Position numbers and translations under genes: made by a program
Assembly: GCF_014646135.1 (NCBI RefSeq)
Contig: NZ_BMMW01000004.1
Coordinates: 186,001 to 250,000 of the forward strand
From: Nocardia camponoti
Lineage (GTDB): Bacteria > Actinomycetota > Actinomycetes > Mycobacteriales > Mycobacteriaceae
DNA length: 64,000 nt
Reading direction: 5' to 3'
Notes under the pieces: generated by a model
Seen by the model: only the letters and a program-made list of their open reading frames with translations
Told to the model about the DNA's origin: nothing
The model's database searches: none
In this document: one piece after another, positions 43,219 to 52,184 of the stretch
Layout: every line of letters starts with the position of its first letter
Position numbering within the stretch: the stretch's first letter is position 1

Positions 43219-44136
43219 TCAGCCGCCGTGCCAGAGGGCAGGAATCGCGCTGGCGAGGATGACGCAGTAGCAAAGGGTGTACAGCACGTAGGTCCGGTTG
43301 TCGGCCCGACGGCCCGACAACCGCAGAATCCGGACAGCAATCGCCTCGGACAAAATAGCGACGACGATCGCACACAGTGTCGTGGCGAGATCAGCGTGGC
43401 GGTAGAGCACGACGTACAGCAGCGCGGGATACACAGCGAAACACGCGCACATCAACGCGCGCGAGGCCGGCTCGCCGAGGATCATGACCAGGGTGCGGCG
43501 TCGGTTGGCGTGATCGCCGTGCAAGTCGCGGAAGTCCTGCAGCGACACAAGAAGTGTCAAGGGCACGGCGATCACCAGGATCCACCGCCATGCCGTGCTG
43601 TCGAGTGGAGTGACAAGTTGCCAGGCCGCGGAGAGTTGAGCGATGGTCCCCGCGGTCATCGCAAGGTTCTTGCCCCATAGTCGGCGTGCACCGCCCATAT
43701 GATTGTGGAAGTACCACGCGGCGGTCCACAACAGCGCCCACTCCAACACTCCGGTCGCGGCTCCGGTCACCAGGAACGCGACGGTGGCGACGATCAGCCG
43801 GGTTCGGGCGCCGGCGGGGGTGACCAGCCCGGTCACCAACGGGCGATGGGGCTTGTTGAGCCGGTCCTCTTCGATTCCGGTGAGCTGATTCGACAGGTCA
43901 AAGGTGTAGATGTAGAGGGCGAAGTAGACGACCGCAGCAGCGAGCAGAACCGGCAGCCTACTGACGTCTGCACCGTCGTATCCCCAGGCAGCGGTGGTGA
44001 ACAGGGTTGCCGGTACCACGGTCGCAGTGAGATCTCCCCACGTGAAGGCCCACCACAGACGCAACTCGCGTGCCGGAGTAGCCGTCCAGTGCCGACCGGC
44101 GGCGAGTCTGGGCGAACGATGGCGATTTCGGGTCAT
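43219..44136 (-). CDS. UbiA-superfamily membrane prenyltransferase or terpene cyclase
   Basis: A 305-residue polytopic protein (about eight TM) from ATG 44136. The first Asp-rich motif reads NQLTGIEEDRLNKPHRPL and the second DFRDLHGDHANRRRTL, both needed to bind Mg-diphosphate in UbiA enzymes. The N-Q-x2-G-x-E-E-D-R-x-N-K-P form of motif 1 differs from the usual N-D-x2-D-x2-D of quinone or chlorophyll-type enzymes. UbiA-type terpene cyclases are the alternative. It overlaps the upstream P450 frame by about 180 nt and follows it in the same direction, so P450 tailoring of its product is likely. Confidence 0.85.
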   Translation of the reverse strand: MTRNRHRSPRLAAGRHWTATPARELRLWWAFTWGDLTATVVPATLFTTAAWGYDGADVSRLPVLLAAAVVYFALYIYTFDLSNQLTGIEEDRLNKPHRPLVTGLVTPAGARTRLIVATVAFLVTGAATGVLEWALLWTAAWYFHNHMGGARRLWGKNLAMTAGTIAQLSAAWQLVTPLDSTAWRWILVIAVPLTLLVSLQDFRDLHGDHANRRRTLVMILGEPASRALMCACFAVYPALLYVVLYRHADLATTLCAIVVAILSEAIAVRILRLSGRRADNRTYVLYTLCYCVILASAIPALWHGG

Positions 44137-45454
44137 CGACGGCGCGTAACCACAGCACGCACCCTGTGGGGGTGGGCAACTGCGAGATGGGCACATCGAC
44201 GGGAATGATTCCGTGCATCTGCAGGTCGAAGCCGACGGTGATGGTCGCGACGATGAGCGCGGCTTCTGTCAGGCCGAGCAGATCGCCGATGCAGCGGCGA
44301 GCGCCCGCGCCGAACGGGATGTAGTGTCGCCGATCAGCGGTGGCCCCGACCCAACGATCGGGGTCGAAGTCATCCGCTCGCTCGAAATAGTCGTTGTTGC
44401 GATGGATCGTGTGCGGGCTGACCGCCACCGCGGTCCCGGCCGGCAAATGAACACCGCCCAGCATCGTGTCGACGGTGGTCAACCGGGTCAGCAGCCACCC
44501 TGCCGGATAGAGCCGCAAAGTTTCGGCGATCACACGTCGCAACAGAGGCAGATCGTCGAGGTCAGCGGCGCGAGGGGATCGCACGCCCAGGGTGGCGTCG
44601 AGTTCGGCCTGCACCGCTGCACGGATGTGGGGATGCTCGCCGAGCAACGCCAGCGCCCAGATCGCAGTACTGGCGGTCGTTTCGGTCCCTGCGAGGAAGA
44701 ACGTGAAAACCTGATCGACGATCTCGGCGTCGTCGATGTCGCCACCGCCTGGTCCTTCACGAAATATCGCCGCGAGCAAATCGCCGTGATCGTGGTCGGC
44801 TGCACGTCTGTCGGTGATGACCGCGGCCGCCAGTTCTCGCACCTGACGATGCGCTCGCCGAAATCGCCGGTTGGCCGGTGTCGGCAAGGCGTTGATGATC
44901 GGCGGCAGGATCGTCCGACGGAACAGGCCTGCGGCCACAGTGTGCAGGTCGGTAGCGAGTGCAACGATCGCGTTCGGCGGCAGAGACGTCGAGAACATCG
45001 ATTGCACCGCAGACGCGGCTGTGACCCGGGTGATCTCCGAGCTGAGGTCGACTGTGGACCCGGTGGACCATTGTTCGGTCATCGCCGCCAGGTGATCGGC
45101 GAGGGTATCGCTGTAGACGGCAATCCGGTCGGATCGAAAAGCTGGTTGGCATTGGCGGCGTTGGCGACGGTGGTCGGCGTGAGAGCAACTGCCGAGGCCG
45201 TTTCCTGCGATCTCGCGGGAGCGGTCGTAGAACGGCCCGCCCTTGTCGAAGACGCGGTCATCGAGTAGGACCTGTCGTGCCAGCTCCGGGTCGGCCACGA
45301 CGATCAGTGCCGCGGAGCCGAGCATGACCCGACACATCTGCCCGTGGTGGGCCAACTGTCCGACAAACCGCAACGGGTGTCTAAACAACCGGGTGGTGTG
45401 GCCCAGAAACGGCTGTGCGCCCTCGGCAAGAGGGATCGAGTCGATGCTACTCAT
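43958..45454 (-). CDS. Cytochrome P450 paired with UbiA-like gene
   Basis: A 498-residue frame from ATG 45454. I-helix AGTETTAS, K-helix ETLR, PERF-like region DPDRW and haem loop FGAGARRCIGDLLG are all intact. Overall it resembles terpene-oxidising bacterial P450s such as PtlI. The expected C-terminus lies near VLWLRAVDDP, but the frame continues about 60 codons inside the UbiA-like gene with non-P450 sequence. Either the tail is real or a frameshift removed an earlier stop. It is divergent from the TetR gene, with palindromes between. Confidence 0.88.
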   Translation of the reverse strand: MSSIDSIPLAEGAQPFLGHTTRLFRHPLRFVGQLAHHGQMCRVMLGSAALIVVADPELARQVLLDDRVFDKGGPFYDRSREIAGNGLGSCSHADHRRQRRQCQPAFRSDRIAVYSDTLADHLAAMTEQWSTGSTVDLSSEITRVTAASAVQSMFSTSLPPNAIVALATDLHTVAAGLFRRTILPPIINALPTPANRRFRRAHRQVRELAAAVITDRRAADHDHGDLLAAIFREGPGGGDIDDAEIVDQVFTFFLAGTETTASTAIWALALLGEHPHIRAAVQAELDATLGVRSPRAADLDDLPLLRRVIAETLRLYPAGWLLTRLTTVDTMLGGVHLPAGTAVAVSPHTIHRNNDYFERADDFDPDRWVGATADRRHYIPFGAGARRCIGDLLGLTEAALIVATITVGFDLQMHGIIPVDVPISQLPTPTGCVLWLRAVDDPKSPSFAQTRRRSALDGYSGTRVASVVGLHVGRSHCDRGTGNPVHHRCLGIRRCRRQ

Positions 45455-45859
45455 AACACGATCGCGGGAACTGCAGATGATGTAACGACGCGATCCGCGC
45501 GCGGATCTGGGTACGTCGGGCATTTCAGATCCTGGTGTGCCGCAGGGTTGCCCACGCATCCGGCCAGACCCCTCGTCCGGGCCGGATGCAGCTTCGTCGT
45601 CGTGGTGGTTCTGCTTGTCACTTCATTCCTTCGCTGACACAACGCCACTGCCGCTTCCGTTCCGGAGCGCCAACCAGGCGAGTCAGATGGTAGCAACATC
45701 GGGATGGTTACCGCATCTCAAGCGAATGTTTTTGCAGGTCAGTGGATTTCGTGCACGCGACGCATCCTGAGGTGTGCTGCCAGGGTGAAGCAATCAATTA
45801 GCGTCGATGACATAGCGACGTTCGCCACATCCGAGGCTCGTGGAAAGAGATAGGGACAC
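45455..45859. promoter_or_regulatory. Divergent control region between P450 and TetR genes
   Basis: This 405-nt region holds no gene. It contains a perfect 16-bp palindrome GATCCGCGCGCGGATC at 45492-45507, 38 nt from the P450 start, and an inverted repeat GCATCCGGCC/GGCCGGATGC at 45556-45565 and 45580-45589. The adjacent TetR-type gene makes these likely operators, the first positioned to block P450/UbiA transcription. Confidence 0.5.
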
Positions 45860-46963
45860 ATGGCTCGCCTAACCCGTGCAAAGCAGCAGGAGATCACCCG
45901 TACCAAGGTTCTCGACGCGGCCAAGGCCGAGTTCGCTGAGCACGGATTCCGGGGCACGGCCATCGACCGGATCGCCCATCGCGCCGACCTCACCCGCGGT
46001 GCGGTCTACAGCAACTTCCCCGGAAAGCTGGCCCTGTATTTGTCGGTTCTCGCCCGCGAAGCGGAATTCGCCCCTGCCCCACCTGCCGCCGCACCCGGCG
46101 CCAGCCCAGGCGAGGCGATGCGATTGATGGCAACAACATGGGCCGAACGCTTTCCCCGGCGACATGACTACGACCGCACCGGTGTCGACACACTGTCCTC
46201 ACCCATGCTCAGTGTCGACTTCATGCCCGAAGTCCGCGCCAGCGCCCATCTGCGTCGTCCGTTCGCCCAATTGATCGAACTCGACGCGATACTGCTGGCC
46301 GCGTCGATGGGCAATCTCGCCGACGGATCCTCGTTCAGCCACTACCGCCCGATCGCGAGATCGGCATTGACGATGCTGCTGTGCGGCACCCAACTGTCGT
46401 TCGTCATTCCTGATTTCGTCGATCCCGACCTCTTGGTCGAAATGTGTCGGCAAGTCGTGGACATGAAGCTGTCACCGCAACGGCCACGGGATGCTGTGCC
46501 CGGGCCGGACCCGGTCCGTACATCACCGGATACACAGTGGAATCCGCGACGCGGCATCGTCGACCTTCTACATTCTCGACCCGCCGAACTCGAACGTGAC
46601 GGGGTTGTGGCGATCCTGGGCCTCAACCGTCTCCGCGCTATCGAAGAACTCATCGAAGGCAGCCCCGACCTCGCAGACATTGCGGTCGTTCTCGTCTGCG
46701 ACCCCGTCGCTGAAGTCGCCCCCTTGGCGCGGCTGGCGCTGGCCGACTTCAGTCGATCACTGCGCTACGCGTTCCCCGAATCTGCTGTGCCGACCATGCG
46801 ATTCATCGTCGACAACGACGGCGCTCTGACCGAGGGACTGCAGTCCTCGGCCTCGGTTGCCGACACCGAAACCGCCCTGATCATCCGTAGCGGCAATGTG
46901 ATCACCCGATACATCGGCAGAGGCAGCGTTCGCGCCGCAGCCGAATCCTGTTCCCGGCACTGA
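45860..46963 (+). CDS. TetR-family regulator with thioredoxin-like C-terminal extension
   Basis: A 367-residue protein, long for TetR (usual about 200). Residues 8-55 are the HTH (KVLDAAKAEFAEHGFRGTAIDRIAHRADLTRGAVYSNFPGK). Residues 60-205 form the ligand domain. Residues about 235-367 are extra: an alternating strand-helix region (VAILGLNRLRAIEELI, IAVVLVCDPVAE, MRFIVDNDGALTEGL, TALIIRSGNVITRYIGRG) that reads like a thioredoxin or peroxiredoxin fold without a CxxC motif. It probably senses a ligand or partner protein and represses the divergent P450/UbiA genes. Confidence 0.75.
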   Translation: MARLTRAKQQEITRTKVLDAAKAEFAEHGFRGTAIDRIAHRADLTRGAVYSNFPGKLALYLSVLAREAEFAPAPPAAAPGASPGEAMRLMATTWAERFPRRHDYDRTGVDTLSSPMLSVDFMPEVRASAHLRRPFAQLIELDAILLAASMGNLADGSSFSHYRPIARSALTMLLCGTQLSFVIPDFVDPDLLVEMCRQVVDMKLSPQRPRDAVPGPDPVRTSPDTQWNPRRGIVDLLHSRPAELERDGVVAILGLNRLRAIEELIEGSPDLADIAVVLVCDPVAEVAPLARLALADFSRSLRYAFPESAVPTMRFIVDNDGALTEGLQSSASVADTETALIIRSGNVITRYIGRGSVRAAAESCSRH

Positions 46964-47566
46964 GTGCGTGCCGCACAGGTGGTCGAGGCCGATGGACTCG
47001 GGGGCTGAAGAAGCTCGCTGTGTCATCCCGACGGGAGGCTGCCGTCATCGGAATTCGAGCCGGGCTCATGGTGACCTTCGATTCAGTTCAATCGTGACCC
47101 CCGCGTCTATGGGCGCTGGACCGGTTCGGTCGCGACTGAGTTCGCCAACACCCAACACGTTCGGCCCGGCGAACGTGTCGCCGGGTCGAAACACCGTATT
47201 TGTTCCCGTCCCGTGTCGTGCCCGGTCTCGCTTCTCCATGAAACCGCGCGCCGTCAGCCCTCCGTGACCGTGAAGTCACTGATCCAACGCCGGATCACTG
47301 CCAAGTTCTAGCAGCAGACCGCACCAGCGACTCCCTCCACCACCAACTGCGCCACACCTACGCAACAGCCTTGGTCAACGCCGATGTCTCACTGCAGCCC
47401 GATTACAGCCCGGCTGAGTAGACAGGCAATTGTCGCTACTCTTCGAGGAATCGATCGTTCCGGGCTCGTGGAACCCGGCAGCCAGCCCGCTGCGCGGGCC
47501 GTCTGCCGCACCCATCGGGAAACTACGATCGAAATACCAATCCGAGGGCCGCTCAGGCCAGCACGT
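46964..47566. other. Degenerate insertion debris
   Basis: About 600 nt without an intact gene. It includes an integrase fragment (47320-47421). The remainder shows no protein-like frame on either strand. It is likely worn insertion-sequence material leading into the IS21 remnant. Confidence 0.5.
47320..47421 (+). pseudogene. Tyrosine recombinase fragment
   Basis: A short frame encodes HHQLRHTYATALVNADVSLQ and then a stop. This is the HxxR box of tyrosine recombinases (family form HxLRHTxAT). No flanking catalytic domain or tyrosine box survives. Confidence 0.7.
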
Positions 47567-48012
47567 CAGCCCCGAGAAAGATCGAGGCTAACCTGCCGAC
47601 CCCGGCGTCGGTGGAGAACTTCGATATCGATGCCGCGTCCGGGATCGATCGGCCGCTGCTCGACGACCTCGCTACCTGCCGTTACCTCGAAACCGCGATC
47701 AACGTGCTACTCATCGGCACGCCGGGCACCGGCAAGACACACCTCGCGACCGGGCTCGCCCGCGCGGCCGCGCACGCCGGCTACCGCACCTACTTCATCA
47801 CCGCGGCGAACCTGGCCGCTCGTTGTCACCGCGCCGCGATCGAGGGCCGCTGGGCCACCACGATGCGCTACTACGCTGGCCCGACGCTGCTCGTGATCGA
47901 TGAACTGGGATATCTGCCCTTGCCCGCGGAAGCGGCATCGGCGTTGTTTCAGGTTGTCTCGCAACGGTATTTGAAGACCTCGATCGTGATCACGACGAAC
48001 CGGGGTGTCGGT
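47567..48012 (+). pseudogene. istB: IS21-family istB, 5' part of interrupted gene
   Basis: The frame encodes an AAA+ helper of IS21 transposition, with Walker A GTPGTGKTH, Walker B LLVIDELGYLPL and sensor-like VITTNRGVG. The N-terminal DNA-binding third is missing before about KIEANLPTPASVENFD. Homology stops after NRGVG at 48012. The continuation, WGEILGDNTVTAALLDRLLH, occurs 3.2 kb away at 51230, so the gene was split by an insertion. A spurious tail reads on to a stop at 48045. Confidence 0.9.
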
Positions 48013-48058
48013 AAAGCGCACATGTTCGCGCGAATCTGTGCGTAGTGGCGCCGAAGTT

Positions 48059-49689
48059 TCACGGGTTCGGCAGTCGGGTCGCGTCGACGAAGTCGGCCAG
48101 ATAGATCATGGTCGCCTCGGCGGTCATTCCAAAGGCGGCGGCGACGAGCTTGGGTCCATTGTGTTGACCAGGTCGATCAGGCGAGTGCAGCGGATCATCC
48201 GCGGGCCGAACCCGCAATCATCGAGGACATGGCTCAGATAGGCGACCGACGCGGGTGATCTCCCGGCCTTGGTCCCTTTGGTGACGATGACGTGCGGGTT
48301 GGTGGTGCGCCAGGAGGCTCGATGGGCCAGACAGCGCTGCACGATCACCCAGCTGGCCGGATCCATCGGGACCGGATGTGGTCGATCGCCGAGCCGGACG
48401 GTCTGCAGGACCGGATCGACATCGTCGCAGGTCAGCAATCGGGCCTCACGACTGGAAGCGCCATGCAGCAAGGCGAGGATGCCGACCAACGCTTCATGCG
48501 GATGCACCACCGGATCGGTGGTCCACCGCCGGAACAACGACCGCTGTTGCTCAAGGGTGAGGGTCCGGCCACGAAACCCTTTGGCCTCCTTCCGATCCAG
48601 GCTCCTCGTCGGATCGACGAGCACCAGACGGCGACTGCGCGCGAACCGGAAGAACTGACGCAGCACAGTGATTCTCCGCTGACGCGATTTCGGCAGGGTG
48701 AGCAGGAACGCCTCGACATCTCCGATGTCGACGGTCGACCAATCCTGTTTCCCGCGTTCGCGGTTCAGGAACGAAGCGAAGTCTCGAACGACCGCCAGCG
48801 CGGCCTCGATGGTCGAATCGCTGCGCGGCAGTGTCCCGGCCCGGCGGGCACGGGCCCTGGCCGCGAGCATGAACTCGGCGAATCCCGCGACTGCCGGTCG
48901 GAGCGGTTCAGGGGCGGCGTCGATCCGCCGTTGCCGGCGGCCGGCGGCGAGTCGCTCGTTCTGGTCGGTCGGCATCGCCAGCCCGTGTTCGGTGAAGAAG
49001 TCCTGCATCGATCTGGCCAGCGAACCCATGGAACGGCCCGAGCGGCGGGCCCTGTCGAGCAGGGATTGCGGATGATTGGAGTGCTCGTCGTCGAGCAGCC
49101 GCCCGAGCTCGGTGACCGCCACGCAAGCGCGGCCGGGCGAATAGCCGTCGGCGAGACAGGCGATCAGGCCCGGCAGCCAGTCCGGCGGGTCGGCAAGACG
49201 TGCTATGAGGTGCTCGCCGACAACATGCGGCCGATCTGGATGACGCTGCCAGCACCGCGCGCACATGCCACGGCCGGAATGGCGGCGCAGCTCGCCGCAG
49301 GCGACGCAGACGCGAGGCGGCTTCTTCGACGGCCTTGGTCTCGAGCAGTGACCGCACCAGCCGGTTTCCGCGCGCAGATAGCCAGATTTGCCGCACCGCG
49401 GACAGTTCTGCTGCCGGGCGCGCTGGTCGACCTTTCGCTGGCAGTCGCGACACAACACGGCATCCGCGAGTCGGACCTTGTGATCGCACTCGCCGCACCG
49501 CCGGGAACACAGGATGCAGCGACCGGTCTCGACGTCCAGCACCCGGCTGCGGCCACAGTCGGGACACGGATGCTTGGCCGACGCCTGCTTGGCTCGAGCG
49601 GTGCACCGGCAGCACAGGTCGCGGCCGATGATGCCCACCGGACCACCACATCCGACACAATCACGCTGGCGTTTTCCCATGTCCTGCAA
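48059..49689 (-). pseudogene. Zinc-ribbon tyrosine recombinase, frameshifted near the C-terminus
   Basis: The intact frame (521 residues, stop at 48124) starts with at least five CxxC pairs (CVGCGG, CPDCGR, CGECDH, CPRCGK, CVACGE), then a core-binding domain and catalytic arginine in SSREARL. It ends abnormally with SSSPPPLE. A -1 shift at the GACCCAAGC site restores DPKLVAAAFGM, TMIYLADFVD and a stop at 48059-48061. The nucleophilic tyrosine lies only in that restored frame. It is either an inactivating deletion or a programmed frameshift. Downstream of the XRE gene in the same operon. Confidence 0.8.
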
Positions 49690-49708
49690 CCACTTCCAGG
49701 ACAGTGCG

Positions 49709-50023
49709 TCATATCGGCGGCAGCGAGCGGCCGCGGGCGTTGACGGCCTGGCGCGTCGGCACCGACCGGACCGGCGGCGCGGCCGGGTGCTCGACAGGGG
49801 TGGTGTCGATCTCGAACAAGTCGTCGGGAGTGCACTGAAGAGCAGTGCACAACGCGATCAGCGTCGTCATCTTGATCTGGGTGGGCTCCTTGGTGAACAG
49901 CGCCGACACCGACGCCGCCGACATCTCCAGTCCGGCCTTATCGGCCAGCAGCCTGCGCAGCTCAGTCCCGGTCCACACCTCACGCTGGGCTGCGGCCATC
50001 CGCAGCCGCCACTTGATCCTCAC
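49709..50023 (-). CDS. Small XRE/Cro-type regulator of the element
   Basis: A 104-residue protein from GTG 50023, overlapping the recombinase A stop by GTGA; the longer antisense-like frame upstream is not used. HTH at about 18-70: VWTGTELRRLLADKAGLEMSAASVSALFTKEPTQIKMTTLIALCTALQCTPDDLFE, a Cro/C1 (HTH_26) pattern. A Pro/Arg-rich tail follows. Sandwiched between two recombinase genes, it probably controls or assists their reaction. Confidence 0.8.
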   Translation of the reverse strand: MRIKWRLRMAAAQREVWTGTELRRLLADKAGLEMSAASVSALFTKEPTQIKMTTLIALCTALQCTPDDLFEIDTTPVEHPAAPPVRSVPTRQAVNARGRSLPPI

Positions 50024-51087
50024 GCCCGCTCGTCCTCTCCGCTGAGCTCGGCCAATGTCGTGGTCACCGCGCGCCGATACGCATCCTCGATGAACGTCGC
50101 CGACGGCCGGACATATCGCATCGTCGAACCGACGGTCCAGTGGCCCAGAAGCTGTTGAATCGCAACCAGATCCACGCCACGCTCGTAGTTGTGAGTCGCG
50201 CACGCCCGCCGCAGCGCATGCGGGCTGAACCGCTCCGAACGCGGCCGGCCTTCCAGCTCCATCAGATACCGCAGCCGGTTGCGAATCGTTCCGCGATGCA
50301 GCGGCCCGCCCGATTCGTCGGCGAACAACACCGGCGAGTCCGGGAACTTCGGCCGGACATCGGTCAGGAACCAGCGCAGCACCAGATCCAGGCCGTCGAG
50401 CATCGGCACCCACCGCGGCCGGGGACCGGACATCTTGGCGCCCTTCCCGAAGCGGACATGGAGCTTCCCGAACGGTCCGCGATCGAAATGCACGTCCGGA
50501 AGTTCCAGCAGCGCAGCCTCTTCCGATCGCAGTCCAGCGTGATAGAGCGTCTGGAACAGCGCATAGTCCCGAGCGGCCGGCCCATACTTTCGAGCGGTGA
50601 CGATGCGCGCTTTCATGAACTCGAAGAACTCCTGAACCCGGTCGGGAGTCGGCGGCGGCAACAGCGCCGGCGAATCGTCACCGACATGGCGGGCGGCGTT
50701 GAACTCATCCACGGGGCAGACCAGCTTCACCCCGAACACGGCCTCGATCTCGGCCGCCTTGCGGACCTGCAGGAACCGGTGGAATCCCTTGAAGATCTGC
50801 ACATACTCCCGCCGCGTCGACGGAGCGCGGCCTGCGACTGCGAGGTTGCCGACAACCCGGTCGATGTCCTCGGCCGTGACCTCCCAGGCGGGCCGGCCCA
50901 ACGCCGTCAGCGTCCGTTCGAGCAGGCCGATGTCGTTATCGATGGTGACCGGACTGAAGCCCCGAGCCCGCCACGACGCGACGAAGGCGTCCACGCAGTT
51001 GCGTTGGAACACAACAGGATCCGACTCAAGCGACTCGACTGGCACGACGTTACCCGGAATCAGCCGCAGACCCTCTGCCATCGGCAC
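50020..51087 (-). CDS. Tyrosine recombinase A
   Basis: A 355-residue recombinase. SAM-like N-domain (about 30-110), then a catalytic domain with arginine in YHAGLRSEEAALL, HxxR in SPHALRRACATHNYE, LLGHWTVGSTMRYV with its histidine and tyrosine. All catalytic residues are present, so it could act alone or with recombinase C. It is the first gene of the element operon, starting 128 nt inside the right end. Confidence 0.9.
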   Translation of the reverse strand: MPMAEGLRLIPGNVVPVESLESDPVVFQRNCVDAFVASWRARGFSPVTIDNDIGLLERTLTALGRPAWEVTAEDIDRVVGNLAVAGRAPSTRREYVQIFKGFHRFLQVRKAAEIEAVFGVKLVCPVDEFNAARHVGDDSPALLPPPTPDRVQEFFEFMKARIVTARKYGPAARDYALFQTLYHAGLRSEEAALLELPDVHFDRGPFGKLHVRFGKGAKMSGPRPRWVPMLDGLDLVLRWFLTDVRPKFPDSPVLFADESGGPLHRGTIRNRLRYLMELEGRPRSERFSPHALRRACATHNYERGVDLVAIQQLLGHWTVGSTMRYVRPSATFIEDAYRRAVTTTLAELSGEDERA

Positions 51088-51226
51088 ACCTTCTTCACAC
51101 CTGAACGGTTAAGGCAGCACCTAACATAGACCGCTCATACCTTGAAGAAGGCAGGAACGAGAAAACAAGCCAAAGGCCCAGCCAGCTGCGGGTTTCCACG
51201 AAGACGAACAAGTGCCAGCCCCAGAT

Positions 51227-51427
51227 CCCTGGGGCGAAATCCTCGGCGATAACACCGTCACGGCGGCCCTGTTGGACCGTTTGCTGCATCGATCGATGGT
51301 CATCAACCTCGACGGAGACTCCTACCGGCTGCGCGACCATCAGGCCACCGCAGAGAACCTGCGCCGAACCGGCAGCCCCTATGATCGACACCGCTCACGG
51401 GTGGGGACCCTCGGCGAGTGTAGGTAG
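51227..51427 (+). pseudogene. istB: IS21-family istB, 3' part of interrupted gene
   Basis: The frame encodes WGEILGDNTVTAALLDRLLH, then SMVINLDGDSYRLRDHQA, the conserved C-terminus of IstB. It continues exactly from the NRGVG break at 48012. After LRRT the sequence diverges and runs into the IS110 remnant. Confidence 0.9.
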
Positions 51428-51723
51428 GGAACTTCGGCGAGCGCCGTCACGGAGGGCTCCACCACCGTCATCCCCGCCCTGAGGAGGCGCTCGGCCAGGC
51501 CTGCGCCGTAGGAGCCGATACCCTCGATGACCACAAGGGCGGCCTGTTCAGCGGTCCGGCGCGTGACCCACGCTGCGGCCCGCTCCAGCCCGGCCGTGCT
51601 CGCTGGGAAGCTTGCCTGGTCGAGCGCGGCGCCGGTCGCGGCCGTGACAACCGAGAGTGTGTGATTGGCGGCGTGTGTGTCGACGCCGATGACGAGTTCG
51701 TACTGCTGTGAGACGATGGGCAT
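51379..51723 (-). pseudogene. IS110-family transposase, truncated
   Basis: From ATG 51723 the frame encodes VIGVDTHAANHTL (first catalytic Asp of the DEDD transposase), a middle part, and VVIEGIGSYGAGLAERLL (Glu). Homology ends near VVEPS, about 95 residues in, versus about 400 in intact IS110 enzymes. The C-terminal Tnp20 domain is missing. The truncation abuts the istB 3' part. Confidence 0.85.
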
Positions 51724-52002
51724 TGACGGCGGTGTCCTTCCGATTGGCGACGGCGTTGGTCGGCGTCGGCCCGGAAGGAGAATTTCGAGGCAGGCCTGTA
51801 ATGGGCCACGATCCCGCGGCAACGGGGTCGGGCATGCTTCTGATCAAGCCACCGAAGCAGACCGGGTCGGCGTCGCCGCTACAAACATTGGACAAATCCC
51901 GGGAAGCGCCCTCTGAAGAGGCAAAGCGATTCACGAGTCACACCGATCGTGGCGACGACACCGATCCTGTCAGCCAGCCCCGGGCCGGCCACCCCTAACA
52001 CT
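51724..52002. other. IS110 upstream end and junk
   Basis: Non-coding region between the IS110 remnant start and the DDE transposase remnant. It probably holds the left end of the IS110 copy. No gene or clear repeat seen. Confidence 0.35.
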
Positions 52003-52184
52003 TACAGACGGTTCAACCGGCAACTGGCCCGGCTGCGGGCACCCGTGGAATCGGCCGTGGCACAAGTGAAATGCTGGCTGGTGTTATCCTGGAAGGCGGG
52101 CGATATCGGCCACCCATCGACGGATTCGCTGGCACATTGCGGGTGGTGACCGGACTGATCTTCTTCACCGCTTCTGAATAACCC
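52003..52184 (+). pseudogene. DDE transposase C-terminal remnant
   Basis: Encodes YRRFNRQLARLRAPVESAV, similar to the ARLRAPVERAIAHLK segment of IS5/DDE_4-type transposases, and after a frame break VVTGLIFFTASE, similar to their C-terminal end. It contains a stop or frameshift near 52149 and overlaps the GMC gene's 3' end antisense by 20 nt. Confidence 0.6.

Larger units (their letters stand above)
48013..51226. mobile_element. 3.2-kb tyrosine-recombinase element inserted in istB
   Basis: Bounded by the two istB halves. It carries three minus-strand genes: recombinase A (50020-51087), XRE protein (49709-50023) and zinc-ribbon recombinase C (48059-49689). Matching terminal motifs GCACATGTTCG (48018-48028) and, inverted, GCACTTGTTCG (51205-51215) agree in ten of eleven positions. 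The left end also has a palindrome around TTCGCGCGAA (48025-48034) within CGCACA/TGTGCG arms, as expected for a recombinase core site. Confidence 0.8.

Noticed and set aside
48013..51226. RIT (three-recombinase) element
   Set aside because: Only two recombinases are present, and the middle gene is an XRE protein.
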